Below, in pieces: positions 40,174 through 49,414 of a stretch of 64,000 nt of DNA; position 1 is the stretch's first letter; every line of letters begins with the position of its first letter. Under the pieces are notes generated by a model. It was not told where the DNA came from. It saw only the letters and a program-made list of their open reading frames with translations, and ran no database searches. This stretch comes from Amycolatopsis dendrobii (GTDB lineage Bacteria; Actinomycetota; Actinomycetes; Mycobacteriales; Pseudonocardiaceae): NCBI RefSeq assembly GCF_014145675.1, contig NZ_JACGZW010000013.1, forward strand, positions 62,001-126,000. Reading direction: 5' to 3'. Both the position numbers and the translations under genes were made by a program.

Positions 40174-41367
40174 GTGCGGACCGCCGCCTTGACCGAGCTC
40201 GTCGCCTGGGCCCGCGAACGGCTGCCCCGGCTGATCGACGACGTCTGCGCGGCGAGCTGCGAGCGGATCGGGATGTACCGGGACGAGAAGATCGTCCCGC
40301 GCGCCGACCTGCGCCGCTCGGTCGCGGTGAACCTGGGGTTCATGGTCGACGCGCTCGGCGGCGGGCAGGCCCCGGACCAGCGCGCGCCCAAGGAGACCGG
40401 CCGGCGACGGGCGCACCAGGGCGCGCCGCTGCCCGAGGTGCTGCAGGTGTACCGGATCGCCTGCGCGATGCTGTGGGACCTGCTGGTGGGCCGCGCCCGC
40501 GAAACCGGGGGCACCGACGTGCTGATCGACGTCGCGAGCCTGTTGTGGCAGGTCACCGACGAGCACGCGGTCCGGGTGACCGAGGCGTACCGGGCGGCGA
40601 GCGCGGAACTGCTGGTCGCCCAGCAGCGGCGGCGCTCGGCGCTGGCCGAAGTGCTGCTGACCGGCGCGCGCGGGTCCGATTCCGGGCCGTGGGAGGCGGG
40701 ACGGCTGCTCGGCCTGTCGCTGGACGGCAAGCTGACCGTGGTCGCCGCCGAGACGCGCGGGCTGGCCGAAGAAAGCCTGGTCGGCGTCGAGCGGCGGCTC
40801 GGGAAGCTCGGCATCGTGTCGGCGTGGCATCTCTCGCCGACGCTGCAAGCCGGCGTGGTGTCGCTGCGCGAGGAGCAGTACGACGCGATGCTCGGCCTGC
40901 TCCGGGAGCTGGCGCTGGCCCGCACCGGGGTCAGCCCGCTGTTCCGCTCGCTGACCGAAACCCCGCGCGCGGTCCACCTGGCGCGGACCGCGCTGTCCGG
41001 CATCCCGCCCGAGCGGGGCGAGGTCCGCGCGTTCGACCCGAGCCCGCTGGCCGCGTTCGTCGCCTACGACCCGGACGAGGGCCGCAGGCTGGGCGAGCAG
41101 GTCTTCGGGGCGGTGCTGGAACTGCCCGCCGAGGAACGCGACGTGCTGCTGGAGACGCTGGACGCGTACTTCGCGCACGGCGGCTCTTCCGAACGCGCGG
41201 GGCAGGTCCTGCACTGCCACGCCAACACCGTCCGGTACCGGCTGCGCCGGATCCGGGAACTCACCGACCGGACGCTGACCGATCCGCGGGACGTGGCCGA
41301 GCTGGTCACGGCGATGCAGGCGCTGCGGGTCGATTCAGCGCGCGCTATCGATTCTTTGGGGAGCTGA
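40174..41367 (+). CDS. PucR family transcriptional regulator
   Basis: 397 residues. An N-terminal RsbRD-like helical domain (LPRLIDDVCAASCERIGMY), a GGDEF-like middle, and the C-terminal PucR HTH_30 (LLETLDAYFAHGGSSERAGQVLHCHANTVRYRLRRIRELTDR). PucR-type proteins often control nearby catabolic or transport genes in response to purines or other metabolites. GGGAGG lies 8 nt before GTG 40174, which is why it is preferred to GTG 40150. Probably controls the divergent molybdoenzyme and perhaps the FUSC gene. Confidence 0.9.
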   Translation: MRTAALTELVAWARERLPRLIDDVCAASCERIGMYRDEKIVPRADLRRSVAVNLGFMVDALGGGQAPDQRAPKETGRRRAHQGAPLPEVLQVYRIACAMLWDLLVGRARETGGTDVLIDVASLLWQVTDEHAVRVTEAYRAASAELLVAQQRRRSALAEVLLTGARGSDSGPWEAGRLLGLSLDGKLTVVAAETRGLAEESLVGVERRLGKLGIVSAWHLSPTLQAGVVSLREEQYDAMLGLLRELALARTGVSPLFRSLTETPRAVHLARTALSGIPPERGEVRAFDPSPLAAFVAYDPDEGRRLGEQVFGAVLELPAEERDVLLETLDAYFAHGGSSERAGQVLHCHANTVRYRLRRIRELTDRTLTDPRDVAELVTAMQALRVDSARAIDSLGS

Positions 41368-41369
41368 CG

Positions 41370-41552
41370 ATGTCTGAAGAGTGGTACTACAACACGCGCA
41401 CGAACGAGGTCGAGCGCGGCCGCCAAGCACGCGGCGTCGACCGGCTGGGCCCGTACCCGGACGAGGCCACCGCCCGGCGGGCGCTGGAGCTGGCACGCGA
41501 ACGCACGAAGGCCGAAGACCAGGCTGACGCGGAGTGGAACGACCCGCAGTGA
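41370..41552 (+). CDS. SPOR-like 60-residue protein
   Basis: MSEEWYYNTRTNEVERGRQARG..DRLGPYPDEATARRALELARERTKAEDQADAEW: the WYYN-T-EVE-G and DRLGPYxxxxxARRAL blocks are those of a widespread small actinobacterial family annotated as SPOR-domain or methionine-aminopeptidase-like. No signal peptide, so peptidoglycan binding is doubtful. Starts 2 nt after the PucR stop, and its stop overlaps the GTG of the CBS gene, so all three are one transcript. Confidence 0.85.
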   Translation: MSEEWYYNTRTNEVERGRQARGVDRLGPYPDEATARRALELARERTKAEDQADAEWNDPQ

Positions 41553-42016
41553 CCGAACCGGATTTCCGCGGCGCCTCGACGGTCGGCGAAGCGATGCTCC
41601 GGGTGCCGAAGGTGCTCGACGCGTCGGCGACGGTCGGCGAGGTGCGCGGGCTCTTCGAAGACGATCATGTGCATGCCGCGCTGGTCGTTTCCGGGGGAAC
41701 ACTGCTGAGCGTCGTGGAACGGCCGGATCTGGACGGGCTGCCGGACTCGCTCGCGGCCTGCCGGGCGGGCCGGTTGACCGGCCGGGTGGTCGCTCCGGAG
41801 GCGGACCTGTACGCGACCTGGCTGGAGATGTCCCGGCGCAGGCTGGCGGTCGTGGACGAGAGCGGCCGGTTGCTCGGCTTGCTGTGCTTGAAGCGCAGCG
41901 GTCGCGGATTCTGCTCGGACGCCGACGTGGCGGCCCGGGCGCAAGACCGGGAGAGCGGGTGCCGGGGCGGCCCGTCGCGGACCGCCCCGGCGAGCGTCAG
42001 CGCCAGTCCACTTTGA
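41549..42016 (+). CDS. CBS-domain protein (Hrp1-like)
   Basis: 155 residues with a pair of CBS motifs: STVGEAMLRVPKVLDASATVGEVRGLFEDDHVHAALVVSGGTLLSVVERPDL and YATWLEMSRRRLAVVDESGRLLGLLCLKRSG. CBS pairs bind adenosyl ligands; the hypoxic response protein Rv2626c has a similar simple architecture. The C-terminal 40 residues are polar and rich in Ser, Arg and Cys. GTG 41549 overlaps the previous stop (GTGA). Its 3' end overlaps the convergent GH29 gene by 20 bp. Confidence 0.82.
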   Translation: MTEPDFRGASTVGEAMLRVPKVLDASATVGEVRGLFEDDHVHAALVVSGGTLLSVVERPDLDGLPDSLAACRAGRLTGRVVAPEADLYATWLEMSRRRLAVVDESGRLLGLLCLKRSGRGFCSDADVAARAQDRESGCRGGPSRTAPASVSASPL

Positions 42017-44348
42017 ACACCCACGCGTGCTTCCCCGCCGCACGCGCCGCCGCCGGAACGTCGATCACCAGACGGCCGTCGCTCTGACTCCAGTGCAGCG
42101 GCCCGCCGTAGCCGAGCATGCTCACGCGGTCGCCCTGGCGGATCGGCACCGGGGCGTCGACCACGAGCTGTGAGCCGGGCGCGACGAGCGACATGAGGTA
42201 AAACGCCGAACCGGGCCGCACGGTGAACCGCAGGTCGCCGAGCTGGGCCAGGCGCGACCAGTACGTGGTGCCGTAGATCGCTTCGCCGTTGGTCCGCAGC
42301 CAGGCCCCGGTCTCGCGCAGCCGCTGCTGCATCACCGCCGGGATGGCGCCGTCGAAATCGGGGCCGATGTCCAGCAGGAAGTTGCCGTTCTTCGACACCA
42401 CGTCGACCAGCGTGTGCACCACGTCCTCGGTGGTCATGTACTTGTCGTCCGGCGTCGCGCGGTTGTAGCCGTAGGAGAACGGGTCCAGGCCCCGGCTCGA
42501 CTCCCACTTCGCGACGACGGTGTTCGGGTATGTCGTGTACTCCGGTGTGGTGAAGTCGTGGTCCGGGATGCCGCCGCGGTCGTTGTACGTGACGTCCTTG
42601 GGCCGCCGCCGGTTCTTGGCCCGGTTGAAGTATTCCGTGAGCACTTCGCGGCTGTCGTTCACGCCGCCGATGTCGAACCACAGCACGTCCGGATCGAAGC
42701 CGGAGACCAGCTCCAGCACCTGCGGCGCCTGAAGGTCCTTCACGAAATCGCGTCCGGCGGTGTAGCCGGTGTAGGGCAGCGGCGCGCCGGTGTACGGATT
42801 GCGCGGCGCGTGGCCCATCCACGGATTGTCCGGGTTGAACCATTCGGGCAGCGAGAAATACAGGCCGTTGCGCAGACCCGGCGTGTACTTGCGCGAGGCG
42901 GCGAACAGGTCGGCGACGAGGTCGCGGCGCGGGCCGAGCTTTTTCGCGTTGCGGCCGCTGACTTTCGTGTCCCACAAAGCGAAACCGTCGTGATGCTTGG
43001 ACGTGAGCACGTAGTACTGCGCACCCGCGTCCTCGATCAGCTGCACCCAGGAACGCGGATCGAACCGGGCGGCGGTGAACTTCGGGATGAAGTCGTCGTA
43101 GCCGAACGATTCGCCGTAAGTCTTGGCGTGATATGCGTATGTGGGGCCGTTGGGATCCTGCTGGTTGTTCCAGTACCACTCGGCGTACTGCTGCCCGACC
43201 GGAGCCCACGCTGGCACTGAGTACACGCCCCAGTGGATGAAGATCCCGAATTTGGCGTCGCAGAACCAATACGGCGCGCGGTGCGTGGACAGGGACGCGT
43301 CGGCCGGCCGGAAATCCGGGATGCCGAGCGGCACCGGCAAGGTCCGGGTGGCGATCGTCGACCGGTCGGCGAGCACGCGGATCCGGCCGGCCGCCGGGGT
43401 TCCGGCGGGCAGGCCGCGGTCGGCGGTGAGGCCGAGCCGCACCGTGGTCTGCTCGCCCGGTGCGAGGCGGGGGATCGGCGCGGGCGTGCGCACCCGGCCG
43501 CCCGGGACGTCGAGCGTGACAGTGATCCGGTCGCGCGTTTCCAGCCAGACGGTGCCGGTGTTGACGATCGTCGCCTCGACTGCCTGCGGACCGCCGTCCT
43601 GCAGCAGGTTCGCGGTCGCCCGGGCATCGAGGACCGTCGCCGAACGGCCTTGCGCGACCGGTTGCAGCGTCAAGGCGAACACGTGCAGGCTCGCCACATT
43701 CGCCGCCGGTGGGGCGGTCTTGGGCAGGGTCAGCGCGACCGCTTCGCGCGCCGGATCGATCCACACCTGTGCGGTGCCGATCGACACCGGGTTCTGGTCG
43801 GTGACGCCGCCCGGGCCGTAGCGGAAGGCCGAGGCCACGGCGCCGCCGGAGCCGTACCAGTCGGAGCCGGACAGGGCGGCGGTGCTGGTGCTGCCGTCGG
43901 CGTAGTGGACGGTCGCGTCGCCTCCGGTGCTGCCGTAACTGCACGCGACCAGGAACGCGGCTCCGAAGTACCGGCCTTTCGGCAGATCGATGCGCTGGCC
44001 GAGCGCGATGACGTTGTTCTTCGCCCCGGCGGCCGCCGAGCCGAGCAGATACGGCACGCCGCCCGCGGTGACCGTGCTGCCCGCCGGGATCTGCTCCGCC
44101 GGGAAGGTGTAGCCGGAGCCGTCGAAGTTCCCGTCGTGCGCGTTCGCGGAGTCGATGCCGTCGTTGTCGAACCAGCTTTCGAGGGGGACGGGCACCGGCG
44201 GTGGCGGCGGCACGACGGGGGTGCCGGCGCCGTCCGCGACCACGGGCTGCGCGGGCCCGCCCGCGGCGGTCGCGGTGCCCGGCAGTCCGAGCAGCACCGC
44301 GCCGCCGAGTGCCATGCCGAGCGCGTGCCGACGAGGATAGGTCGTCAT
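41997..44348 (-). CDS. Secreted GH29 alpha-L-fucosidase
   Basis: 783 residues. Tat-like signal PRRHALGMALGGAVLLG. A long N-terminal beta region (about 40-370) resembles NPCBM or alpha-galactosidase accessory modules. The GH29 barrel begins at FCDAKFGIFIHWGVYSVPAWAP. YYVLTSKHHDGFALWDTK and VLWFDIGG hold the catalytic Asp (about D559). It releases alpha-L-fucose outside the cell. GGAGG 5 nt before ATG 44348. It runs in the same direction as the GH13-ABC operon but after a hairpin and 203 bp, so it is probably separately controlled. Confidence 0.9.
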   Translation of the reverse strand: MTTYPRRHALGMALGGAVLLGLPGTATAAGGPAQPVVADGAGTPVVPPPPPVPVPLESWFDNDGIDSANAHDGNFDGSGYTFPAEQIPAGSTVTAGGVPYLLGSAAAGAKNNVIALGQRIDLPKGRYFGAAFLVACSYGSTGGDATVHYADGSTSTAALSGSDWYGSGGAVASAFRYGPGGVTDQNPVSIGTAQVWIDPAREAVALTLPKTAPPAANVASLHVFALTLQPVAQGRSATVLDARATANLLQDGGPQAVEATIVNTGTVWLETRDRITVTLDVPGGRVRTPAPIPRLAPGEQTTVRLGLTADRGLPAGTPAAGRIRVLADRSTIATRTLPVPLGIPDFRPADASLSTHRAPYWFCDAKFGIFIHWGVYSVPAWAPVGQQYAEWYWNNQQDPNGPTYAYHAKTYGESFGYDDFIPKFTAARFDPRSWVQLIEDAGAQYYVLTSKHHDGFALWDTKVSGRNAKKLGPRRDLVADLFAASRKYTPGLRNGLYFSLPEWFNPDNPWMGHAPRNPYTGAPLPYTGYTAGRDFVKDLQAPQVLELVSGFDPDVLWFDIGGVNDSREVLTEYFNRAKNRRRPKDVTYNDRGGIPDHDFTTPEYTTYPNTVVAKWESSRGLDPFSYGYNRATPDDKYMTTEDVVHTLVDVVSKNGNFLLDIGPDFDGAIPAVMQQRLRETGAWLRTNGEAIYGTTYWSRLAQLGDLRFTVRPGSAFYLMSLVAPGSQLVVDAPVPIRQGDRVSMLGYGGPLHWSQSDGRLVIDVPAAARAAGKHAWVFKVDWR

Positions 44349-44441
44349 GGAACCTCCACAGTGAAGTCCAGTGATCCGATGCCTGGTGCGGAATTTCTCG
44401 ATCATCAGCGGAATCGAGGCAAGCGAGTGGCCGATACATCT

Positions 44442-44452
44442 GATGAATCATC
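44442..44452. promoter_or_regulatory. Palindrome GATGA-A-TCATC upstream of the fucosidase gene
   Basis: Perfect 11-bp dyad about 95 bp before ATG 44348, near a TGTATC that could be a -10 on the minus strand. A candidate operator for a sugar regulator; short, so chance is possible. Confidence 0.3.
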
Positions 44453-44501
44453 GTCGGCGTGCACTGGGGTGCTGTCAAGGAGATCCCGCTCAGCGGAGCA
44501 C

Positions 44502-44541
44502 CGCGAAAAAGCCGACCACCGCAGCGGTGATCGGCTTTTCG
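44502..44541 (-). terminator. Hairpin terminator after the GH13 gene
   Basis: CGCGAAAAAGCCGACCACCGC (two blocks, 44502-44522) pairs with GCGGTGATCGGCTTTTCGCG (44522-44541) with one bulge and one mismatch, 11 nt beyond the GH13 stop. Confidence 0.7.
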
Positions 44542-44551
44542 CGAGCGAGGG

Positions 44552-46138
44552 TCAGGACCGCAGCCAGACCGCCGTGTCCGTCGGCAGTTCGGCGGTCGCC
44601 GGGTCGCTGGCCAGCAGGATTTCCGCGTGCGGTGGCAGCGGGATCGGGGCGCCGGAGAAGTTGAGCACGAACGTGAACCCGGGTCCTCGGCGGAAAGCCA
44701 GCACGTCGTCACCGAGCGACAGCCACTCCAGCTCCCCGGCGAGTTCCGCCCGCAGCCGCAGCCCCGCGCGGTAAAGGCTGAGCATCGACGCCGGGTCCGC
44801 CGCCTGCGCTTCCGCCGTGTACGCCCGCCATTCCGCGGGCTGCGGCAGCCACGCGCCGCCGGGGCCGAAACCGAACGGCGGTGCGTCGCCGGACCACGGC
44901 AGCGGCACCCGGCAGCCGTCGCGGCCGGGGTCAGTGCCGTCCGTGCGTGCCCACACCGGGTCCTGCCGCAGCTCGGCGGGAATGTCCTCGACCTCCCACA
45001 GCCCCAGCTCTTCGCCCTGGTAGACGTACATCCCGCCGGGCAGCGCCATGGTCAGCAACGCCGCCGCGCGGGCGCGGCGGGTGCCCAGCACCAGGTCCAC
45101 CGAGCTGCCGTGCAGCCGGTCCGCGAAGGAAAACCCGGTGTCGCCCGATCGCCCGTACCGCGTGACATGCCGGGTGACATCGTGGTTCGACAGGACCCAG
45201 GCGGGCGGCGCGCCGACGGCGTCGTGCGCTCGCAGCGTCCGCTCGATGACCTCCCGCAAGCGCGCGGAATCCCACGGGCAGACCAGGAAATCGAAGTTGA
45301 ACGCCGAATGCAGCTCGTCGCGGCGCAGGTACCGCGCGGTCCGGGACATGTCCGGCAGCCACATCTCGCCGACCAGCACGCGTTCGCCCGGGTAGCTGTC
45401 GGCGATCTTGCGCCACGACCGGTAGATCTCGTGCAGCCCCTCCTGGTCGGAGAACGGCGTCTCGTCGCCCGCCTCGACGTCCGGCAGCCGCGCGTCCTTC
45501 ACCAGCCCGTCGGCGACGTCGATGCGGAAGCCGTCCGCGCCGCGGTCGAACCAGAACCGCAGGATGTCCTCGAACTCCGCGCGGACGTCCTGGTCGTCCC
45601 AGTTGAAATCCGGCTGCCGCGAGCTGTAGAGGTGCAGATACCACTCGCCGTCCGGCACCCGGGTCCAGGCGGGCCCGCCGAAGCGCGACTTCCAGTTGTT
45701 CGGCGGTTCGGCGCCGTCCGGACCGCGGCCAGGACGGAACCAGAACCGTTGCCGCTCGGCCGAACCCGGACCGGCGGCGAGCGCTTCCCGGAACCAGCGG
45801 TGTTCGTCGGAACAGTGGTTCGGCACGATGTCGATGATCACCCGCAGGCCGCGCCCGTGCGCCTCGGCGATCAGCGCCTCGGCCTCGGCGAGCGAGCCGA
45901 AAAGCGGGTCCACGTCGCGGAAATCGGCGACGTCGTAGCCGCCGTCGTCCATCGGCGACGGGTACCACGGGGTGAACCAGAGCGTGTCGACGCCGAGTGC
46001 GGCCAGGTGGTCGAGCCGCGCGCGGACGCCGGCGAGATCGCCGATGCCGTCGCCGTTGCCGTCGGCGAAACTGCGGACGTAGATCTGGTAGATCGCCGCG
46101 GTGCGCCACCAGCTGTCTTGTCTTCGCGATGCGGTCAC
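44552..46138 (-). CDS. GH13 alpha-glucosidase
   Basis: 528 residues with all GH13 motifs: DIVPNH (about 103-108), GFRIDVADGL with nucleophile D207, VLVGEMW with acid E258, and SNHDVTRH with D320. The QIYVRSFADGNGDGIGDL opening marks the oligo-alpha-glucosidase group (GH13_23/30/31-like). No signal peptide, so it works in the cytoplasm on imported alpha-gluco-oligosaccharides. Located 46 nt after the second permease gene in the same operon. It is a good candidate for splitting nigero-oligosaccharides produced by the GH87 enzymes (inference). Confidence 0.92.
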   Translation of the reverse strand: MTASRRQDSWWRTAAIYQIYVRSFADGNGDGIGDLAGVRARLDHLAALGVDTLWFTPWYPSPMDDGGYDVADFRDVDPLFGSLAEAEALIAEAHGRGLRVIIDIVPNHCSDEHRWFREALAAGPGSAERQRFWFRPGRGPDGAEPPNNWKSRFGGPAWTRVPDGEWYLHLYSSRQPDFNWDDQDVRAEFEDILRFWFDRGADGFRIDVADGLVKDARLPDVEAGDETPFSDQEGLHEIYRSWRKIADSYPGERVLVGEMWLPDMSRTARYLRRDELHSAFNFDFLVCPWDSARLREVIERTLRAHDAVGAPPAWVLSNHDVTRHVTRYGRSGDTGFSFADRLHGSSVDLVLGTRRARAAALLTMALPGGMYVYQGEELGLWEVEDIPAELRQDPVWARTDGTDPGRDGCRVPLPWSGDAPPFGFGPGGAWLPQPAEWRAYTAEAQAADPASMLSLYRAGLRLRAELAGELEWLSLGDDVLAFRRGPGFTFVLNFSGAPIPLPPHAEILLASDPATAELPTDTAVWLRS

Positions 46139-46184
46139 GGAAAAACCCTCCTCGTGGTGGGGGAAAGCCAGAAGTACGACCGGT

Positions 46185-47054
46185 TCAGCCCTTGAGCCCG
46201 CCCGCGGCGAGCCCGGAGAGGATCTGCCGCTGGAACACCAGGAACAGCGCCACCATCGGCAGGCTGGCGAGCACCATCCCGGCGGTGAGCACGTTGAGCG
46301 GCATGTCGATGGCTACCCGCTGCAGCATCACCGAAAGCGTCTGCTTGCCGCTGTCCGGGAACACCAGCAGGGGCCAGATGAAGTCCTTCCACGCGGTGAC
46401 CACCGCGAGGATCGACACCACGGCCAGGATCGGCCGCGAAATCGGCAGCACGATCCGCCACAGCGTGCGCACCGGGCCGGCCCCGTCGAGCCGCGCGGCT
46501 TCGATCAGCTCGTCCGGGATCCGGTCGAAGAACCGTTTCAGCACATAGACGTTGAACGCGTTCGCGGCGGCGGGCAGCCAGACCGCGGCGGGGGAGTCGA
46601 TCAGGTTCAGGTGCAGCAACGGCAGATCGGTGATGGTGACGTAGGTCGGCACCAGCAGCGCGGCCGCGGGCAGCATCAGGGTGGCGAGCATGATCCCGAG
46701 GACGGCGTTGCCGAACTTCGGCCGCAGCTTCGACAGCGCGAAGGCGGCGGGGACGTCGATGGCCATCTGCGCCAGCCACGCCCCGCCAGCGACGACCAGG
46801 GTGTTGAGGAAGTACTTGCCGAGGTCCAGCTGGTCCCAGGCCTCGCCGAAGGTCTCCGGATGCCATTCGTGCGGGACGAGCGTCGCCGGCGTCTGCGCCA
46901 GTTCCTGCGGCGTCTTCATCGCCCCGGTCACCGCCCAGTACAGCGGGAACAGGAAGGCGAGCACGAAAACCAGGAGTGTGCAGGCGAAAACGACGCCGTA
47001 GACCACCTTGCCGCGGCGGCTGCGCAGCGCCCCGGGCGAGACGAGAGTCCTCAT
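46185..47054 (-). CDS. Carbohydrate ABC transporter permease (MalG type)
   Basis: 289 residues and six membrane segments. The N-terminal VVFACTLLVFVLAFLFPLYWAVTGAMKTP is typical of CUT1 second permeases. The EAA loop is ELIEAARLDGAGPVRTLWRIVLPISRP. Its ATG overlaps the stop of the first permease. Works with the permease at 47051-48025 and the lipoprotein at 48003-49382. No ATPase gene is nearby, so a shared MsiK-type ATPase is expected. Confidence 0.93.
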   Translation of the reverse strand: MRTLVSPGALRSRRGKVVYGVVFACTLLVFVLAFLFPLYWAVTGAMKTPQELAQTPATLVPHEWHPETFGEAWDQLDLGKYFLNTLVVAGGAWLAQMAIDVPAAFALSKLRPKFGNAVLGIMLATLMLPAAALLVPTYVTITDLPLLHLNLIDSPAAVWLPAAANAFNVYVLKRFFDRIPDELIEAARLDGAGPVRTLWRIVLPISRPILAVVSILAVVTAWKDFIWPLLVFPDSGKQTLSVMLQRVAIDMPLNVLTAGMVLASLPMVALFLVFQRQILSGLAAGGLKG

Positions 47055-48025
47055 GCCTGGTCCGCCTTCCTGGTCAGCCGGACGTACAGCGCCGAGAACA
47101 CGCCGAGCGCCAGGAACAGCAGCAGGCTCATCGCGCTCGCCGAGCCGAAGTCGTTGTAGACGAAGGCGTAGCGGTAGAGCAGCAGGAGCACGGTCACCGT
47201 CGAATCGTCCGGGCCGCCGCCGGTCATCACGTACGGTTCGGTGAACACCTGCATGGTCGCGACGATCTGCAGCAGCAGGAGCATCAGCAGCACGAACCGG
47301 GTCTGCGGGAACGTCACGTGCCGCAGCCGCTTCCACATCCCGGCCCCGTCGAGTTCCGCGGCCTCGTACAGTTCGCCGGGAATCGTTCCCAGCGCGGCCA
47401 GGTAGATCAGCGTGGTGCTGCCCATGTTCGCCCACGTCGAGACGAACACCAGCGACAGCATCGCGGTGCCGCTCGAATCGAGCCACTGCGGGCCGGACAG
47501 GCCCACCGCGCCGAGCGCGGAGTTGAACAGGCCGGAACCCGGGTCGTAGAACCACTTCCACATCAGCGCGGTCACCACCGGCGGCAGCATCACCGGCAGG
47601 TACACCGCGAGCCGGAAGAACGCACGGGCGTGCCGCATCTCGTTGAGCAGCACTGCGGTCAAAAACGGCACCGCGAAGCCGAAAACCAGCGCGAGACCGG
47701 TGAACAGCAGAGTGTTCCGCCAGGCGACGCCGAACAGCGGGTCCGCGAACAGCCGGGCGAAGTTGTCGAGGCCGACCCAGGCGGGCGGGTTGACGAAGTC
47801 GACTTGCTGGAAGCTGAGCAGCACCCCGCGCACGATCGGGTACCAGGAGAACATCGCGAACACCACCAGCGCGGCGCAGAGCAGGCCGTACGCGGTGAGG
47901 TTCTCCTTGAGCTTGCGGCGCAGCCGGGCCCGGCGACGGGCGGCGGGGGAGGCGGCCGGCCGCCTGGCCGGCGACGAGGACGTCGCGGGCCAGGCGAGCA
48001 GGCTACTTGACCTGGGCGAGGACAC
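47051..48025 (-). CDS. Carbohydrate ABC transporter permease (MalF type)
   Basis: 324 residues. A basic N-terminal tail (RRRARLRRKLKENL) precedes TAYGLLCAALVVFAMFSWYPIVRGVLLSF and five further helices. EAA loop ELYEAAELDGAGMWKRLRHVTFPQT. GTG 48025 lies inside the end of the solute-binding gene (23-bp overlap) with GAAGG 7 nt upstream, so translation is coupled. Confidence 0.93.
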   Translation of the reverse strand: MSSPRSSSLLAWPATSSSPARRPAASPAARRRARLRRKLKENLTAYGLLCAALVVFAMFSWYPIVRGVLLSFQQVDFVNPPAWVGLDNFARLFADPLFGVAWRNTLLFTGLALVFGFAVPFLTAVLLNEMRHARAFFRLAVYLPVMLPPVVTALMWKWFYDPGSGLFNSALGAVGLSGPQWLDSSGTAMLSLVFVSTWANMGSTTLIYLAALGTIPGELYEAAELDGAGMWKRLRHVTFPQTRFVLLMLLLLQIVATMQVFTEPYVMTGGGPDDSTVTVLLLLYRYAFVYNDFGSASAMSLLLFLALGVFSALYVRLTRKADQA

Positions 48026-49382
48026 TGGTGACCTTCGCCGAGGCAGTCGACAGCTGCTGGTCGATATTCGCGTTCCGATCGGTGAGCACCGCCTGCATCA
48101 CGCTGTCCAGGATCGCGTAGACCTGCTGCGCGTTCGGCGGTTCGACGCTGCCCTTGATCCTGCTCGTGGAGTCCACATAGGACTGGTAGTTCTGCGCGGG
48201 AACGTTGGCGTACTTGGCTTTCAATGCCAGCTGCTGGTCGCGCACCGCGCCCTGCCAGACGTCGGGGGTCGGCTCGGCCGGGAGCCCGACCGGCTGCTTG
48301 CCGTCGACGTACTGCTTGATGTGCTTCTCGAACCGGTCCGGGTTGAGATACTTCCACTGGATCCATTCGAGGCCCGCCTTGATCTTCTCCGGCGACGCCT
48401 TCGGGTTGATCATGTAGCCCTCGCCGCCGAGCAGCGTGCCCTTGCCGTCCGGCATCCCGGCGATGCCGTAGTCCTCGTACTTGCCGTTGAACTGCTTGAC
48501 GAGCACGGGAACGTTGTCCGGCGCGGCCATGTACATGCCGAGCTGGCCCGCGCCCATCATCCGCTGCACGTCCTGGGCCTCCAGCAATTGCTTGCTGCCC
48601 ATGGAATCGTCGGTCCAGCGCAGATCGTGGAGCAGGTTGAGCGCGGCTCTGCCTTTCTCGTTGTCGAAATCGGCGACCCATTTGCCGCCGTCCTTGCGCG
48701 CGACGGAGCCGCCCATCGAAGCGAGCCAGCCGGTGAGGTGCCAGCCGCCCTGGTTGTTCTTGCTGTAGTCGGCGTATCCGACGATTCCGTTGCCCAGCGC
48801 GGAAATCTTCTTCGCGGCCGCACGCACCTCGTCCCAGGTCCGCGGCGGCTTGTCGGGGTCGAGCCCGGCTTTCCTGAACAGCGGACGGCTGTAGAGCAGG
48901 CCCATCGTGTAGTTCATCGTCGGCAGGCCGTAAAGCTTGCCGTCGGGTCCGCGGAAGTTGTCGAGCAATTCCGGTTTGAGATCATTGACGTGCGGCACTT
49001 TCCTGGCCGCTTCGGTGATGTCCGCGGCCTGGTGGCGGGCGATGATCTGCGCGGGATCGGTGAAATAGACGTAGTAGACGTCCTCGAGCTGCCCGCCCGC
49101 CAGCTTCGCGCCGAACGTCTTCGGGTCCATGAACCCTTCGTGCGGCTCGATCTTGATGTTCGGGTGCGCCGCCTCGAATTCCTTGACGTCGGCGTCGAAC
49201 ACGCCCCGTTCGAACGGCTGGCTCGTCGGCGGCTGGCCGGTGACGGTGATCGTGACCTTGCCCCCGGCGGAGCTCCCCGGATCGCCGCCGCCCCCGCAGG
49301 CGGTTGTGCCCAGGACCAGGCCCGCCGCGGCGAGCAGGGCGAACGTCCGGCGGGGAACGGCGGGGGACCAGGGTCTGCTCAT
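48003..49382 (-). CDS. Sugar ABC transporter substrate-binding lipoprotein
   Basis: 459 residues. The lipoprotein signal TFALLAAAGLVLGTTAC places the lipidated Cys at about C29. The family-1 solute-binding fold follows (EFEAAHPNIKIEPHEGFMDPKTFG, TMNYTMGLLYSRPLFRKAGLDPDKPPRTWDEV, GQLGMYMAAPDNVPVL). ATG 49382 has GAGG 6 nt upstream; an earlier ATG at 49394 lacks one. First gene of the transporter-GH13 operon. Ligand unknown; alpha-gluco-oligosaccharides are suggested by neighbours. Confidence 0.93.
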   Translation of the reverse strand: MSRPWSPAVPRRTFALLAAAGLVLGTTACGGGGDPGSSAGGKVTITVTGQPPTSQPFERGVFDADVKEFEAAHPNIKIEPHEGFMDPKTFGAKLAGGQLEDVYYVYFTDPAQIIARHQAADITEAARKVPHVNDLKPELLDNFRGPDGKLYGLPTMNYTMGLLYSRPLFRKAGLDPDKPPRTWDEVRAAAKKISALGNGIVGYADYSKNNQGGWHLTGWLASMGGSVARKDGGKWVADFDNEKGRAALNLLHDLRWTDDSMGSKQLLEAQDVQRMMGAGQLGMYMAAPDNVPVLVKQFNGKYEDYGIAGMPDGKGTLLGGEGYMINPKASPEKIKAGLEWIQWKYLNPDRFEKHIKQYVDGKQPVGLPAEPTPDVWQGAVRDQQLALKAKYANVPAQNYQSYVDSTSRIKGSVEPPNAQQVYAILDSVMQAVLTDRNANIDQQLSTASAKVTSVLAQVK

Positions 49383-49414
49383 CTCAAGCCTCATCTCGCA
49401 GGGGAGCACAGCAG

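Noticed and set aside
41665..44712. A 1015-codon alternative minus-strand frame through the fucosidase region
   Set aside because: The other minus frame carries the Tat signal and GH29 motifs; this one is low-complexity Arg/Gly/Pro sequence.
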